From positions 1-13,488 of the forward strand of contig CAMKZP010000036.1 in NCBI GenBank assembly GCA_946477805.1: a stretch of 13,488 nt of DNA. The letters are read 5' to 3'. This document shows, one piece after another, positions 12,418 to 13,488 of the stretch; the first letter of the stretch is position 1; every line of letters begins with the position of its first letter. The notes under the pieces are model-generated. The model worked only from the letters and a program-made list of their open reading frames with translations. It ran no database searches and had not been told where the DNA came from. The translations under genes and the position numbers were made by a program. The stretch is from an uncultured Enterobacter sp. (GTDB taxonomy: Bacteria; Pseudomonadota; Gammaproteobacteria; Enterobacterales; Enterobacteriaceae).

Positions 12418-13488
12418 ATGGTACCTGTGGTCGCGCTTGTCGGGCGCCCTAACGTTGGAAAATCCACTCTTTTTAACCGTTTAACACGCACCCGTGATGC
12501 GCTGGTTGCGGATTTCCCGGGGCTGACGCGTGACCGTAAGTACGGTCGTGCAGAGGTGGAAGGACGCGAGTTCATCTGTATCGATACCGGCGGTATCGAC
12601 GGCACGGAAGACGGCGTTGAAACCCGCATGGCGGAACAGTCTCTGCTGGCGATTGAAGAGGCGGACGTGGTGCTGTTCATGGTGGATGCCCGTGCGGGCC
12701 TCATGCCAGCAGACTCCGCTATTGCCAAGCATTTACGCTCGCGTGAAAAGCCAACCTTCCTGGTGGCGAACAAAACTGACGGCATCGATGCCGATCAGGC
12801 CATCGCGGATTTCTGGTCTTTAGGCCTGGGTGATATCTACCCTATCGCGGCATCTCACGGCCGCGGCGTTACCAGCCTGCTGGAAACCGTGCTGCTGCCG
12901 TGGGTTGACGAAGTGAACCCGCCGGAAGAAGTGGATGAAGACGCGGAATACTGGGCGCAGTTCGAAGAAGACCAGGAAGGCGAAGAGGAGCCTGAAGAGG
13001 TCTTTAACCCGCAGGATCTGCCAATCAAACTGGCTATCGTGGGGCGCCCAAACGTAGGTAAGTCTACGCTTACTAACCGTATCCTGGGTGAAGAACGCGT
13101 CGTGGTATACGACATGCCGGGCACCACGCGCGACAGCATCTACATCCCAATGCAGCGCGATGAACGTGAGTTTGTCCTCATCGACACGGCAGGCGTGCGC
13201 AAGCGTGGAAAAATCACCGACGTGGTGGAAAAATTCTCCGTTATCAAAACCCTGCAGGCGATTGAAGACGCTAACGTGGTGCTGCTGGTTATCGACGCGC
13301 GAGAAGGCATCTCCGATCAGGATCTCTCTCTGCTCGGCTTTATCCTGAATAGTGGGCGCTCACTGGTTATCGTCGTCAACAAGTGGGATGGCCTGAGCAA
13401 CGAAGTGAGAGAGCAGGTGAAAGAGACCCTGGACTTCCGTCTGGGCTTTATCGACTTTGCTCGCGTGCACTTCATCTCTGCCCTGCAC
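12418..13488 (+). CDS. der: Ribosome-assembly GTPase Der (EngA), 5' part
   Basis: Tandem-GTPase that acts in 50S ribosomal subunit maturation. 357 codons are present, open to the window edge; E. coli Der has 490, so about 130 residues, mainly the KH-like C-terminal domain, are cut off. First G domain: GRPNVGKS (9-16), DTGG (56-59), NKTD (118-121). An acidic linker follows (about 160-198, rich in Glu and Asp). Second G domain: GRPNVGKS (209-216), DTAG (256-259), NKWD (321-324). The start MVPVVALVGRPNVGKS is that of E. coli Der. TGAGG (12405-12409) is a suitable Shine-Dalgarno. The gene is intact as far as it can be seen. Confidence 0.97.
   Translation, partial: MVPVVALVGRPNVGKSTLFNRLTRTRDALVADFPGLTRDRKYGRAEVEGREFICIDTGGIDGTEDGVETRMAEQSLLAIEEADVVLFMVDARAGLMPADSAIAKHLRSREKPTFLVANKTDGIDADQAIADFWSLGLGDIYPIAASHGRGVTSLLETVLLPWVDEVNPPEEVDEDAEYWAQFEEDQEGEEEPEEVFNPQDLPIKLAIVGRPNVGKSTLTNRILGEERVVVYDMPGTTRDSIYIPMQRDEREFVLIDTAGVRKRGKITDVVEKFSVIKTLQAIEDANVVLLVIDAREGISDQDLSLLGFILNSGRSLVIVVNKWDGLSNEVREQVKETLDFRLGFIDFARVHFISALH

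Overview
This window is chromosomal DNA from a member of the Enterobacteriaceae, most like Enterobacter, Salmonella or a close relative. Every housekeeping protein matches the remembered E. coli K-12 protein almost residue for residue (Ndk, RlmN, RodZ, IspG, HisS, YfgM, BamB, Der). The gene order pbpC-ndk-rlmN-rodZ-ispG-hisS-yfgM-bamB-der is the E. coli/Salmonella order, and all genes lie on the + strand. The genus cannot be fixed from the sequence alone.

Left region (1-4812): the last codons of pbpC (1-62) are followed by a four-gene operon that K-12 lacks at this site. It encodes a Tat-exported molybdopterin reductase (dmsA-like, 152-2530), a four-cluster iron-sulfur subunit (dmsB-like, 2527-3156), a membrane anchor (dmsC-like, 3149-3937) and a polyferredoxin with a C-terminal zinc-ribbon-like tail (3937-4812). 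All junctions overlap, so the genes are probably translated in a coupled way. An exact-consensus FNR box (85-98), placed for class II activation, points to anaerobic induction. Electrons would run from menaquinol through DmsC and DmsB to the periplasmic DmsA, which reduces an S- or N-oxide or a similar acceptor. The polyferredoxin is the least understood part. No DmsD/TorD-type chaperone gene is present here.

Right region (4813-13488): housekeeping genes. ndk has its own sigma70-type promoter and a strong terminator. rlmN follows, then a 291-bp gap with a long hairpin and a candidate promoter before rodZ. rodZ and ispG are close together. Two stacked hairpins, the second an intrinsic terminator, lie between ispG and hisS. 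hisS, yfgM and bamB are tightly packed. A terminator separates bamB from der, which runs off the right edge.

The most notable points are: (i) the accessory reductase operon with its unusual fourth gene; (ii) the FNR promoter, which decides the dmsA start, beside an inverted repeat that could hide the dmsA ribosome binding site in read-through RNA; and (iii) a recurring layout in which a -10-like hexamer ends 0-2 bases before a terminator stem at three junctions (rlmN, hisS, der). I see no tRNA, rRNA, CRISPR array, insertion sequence or phage gene.
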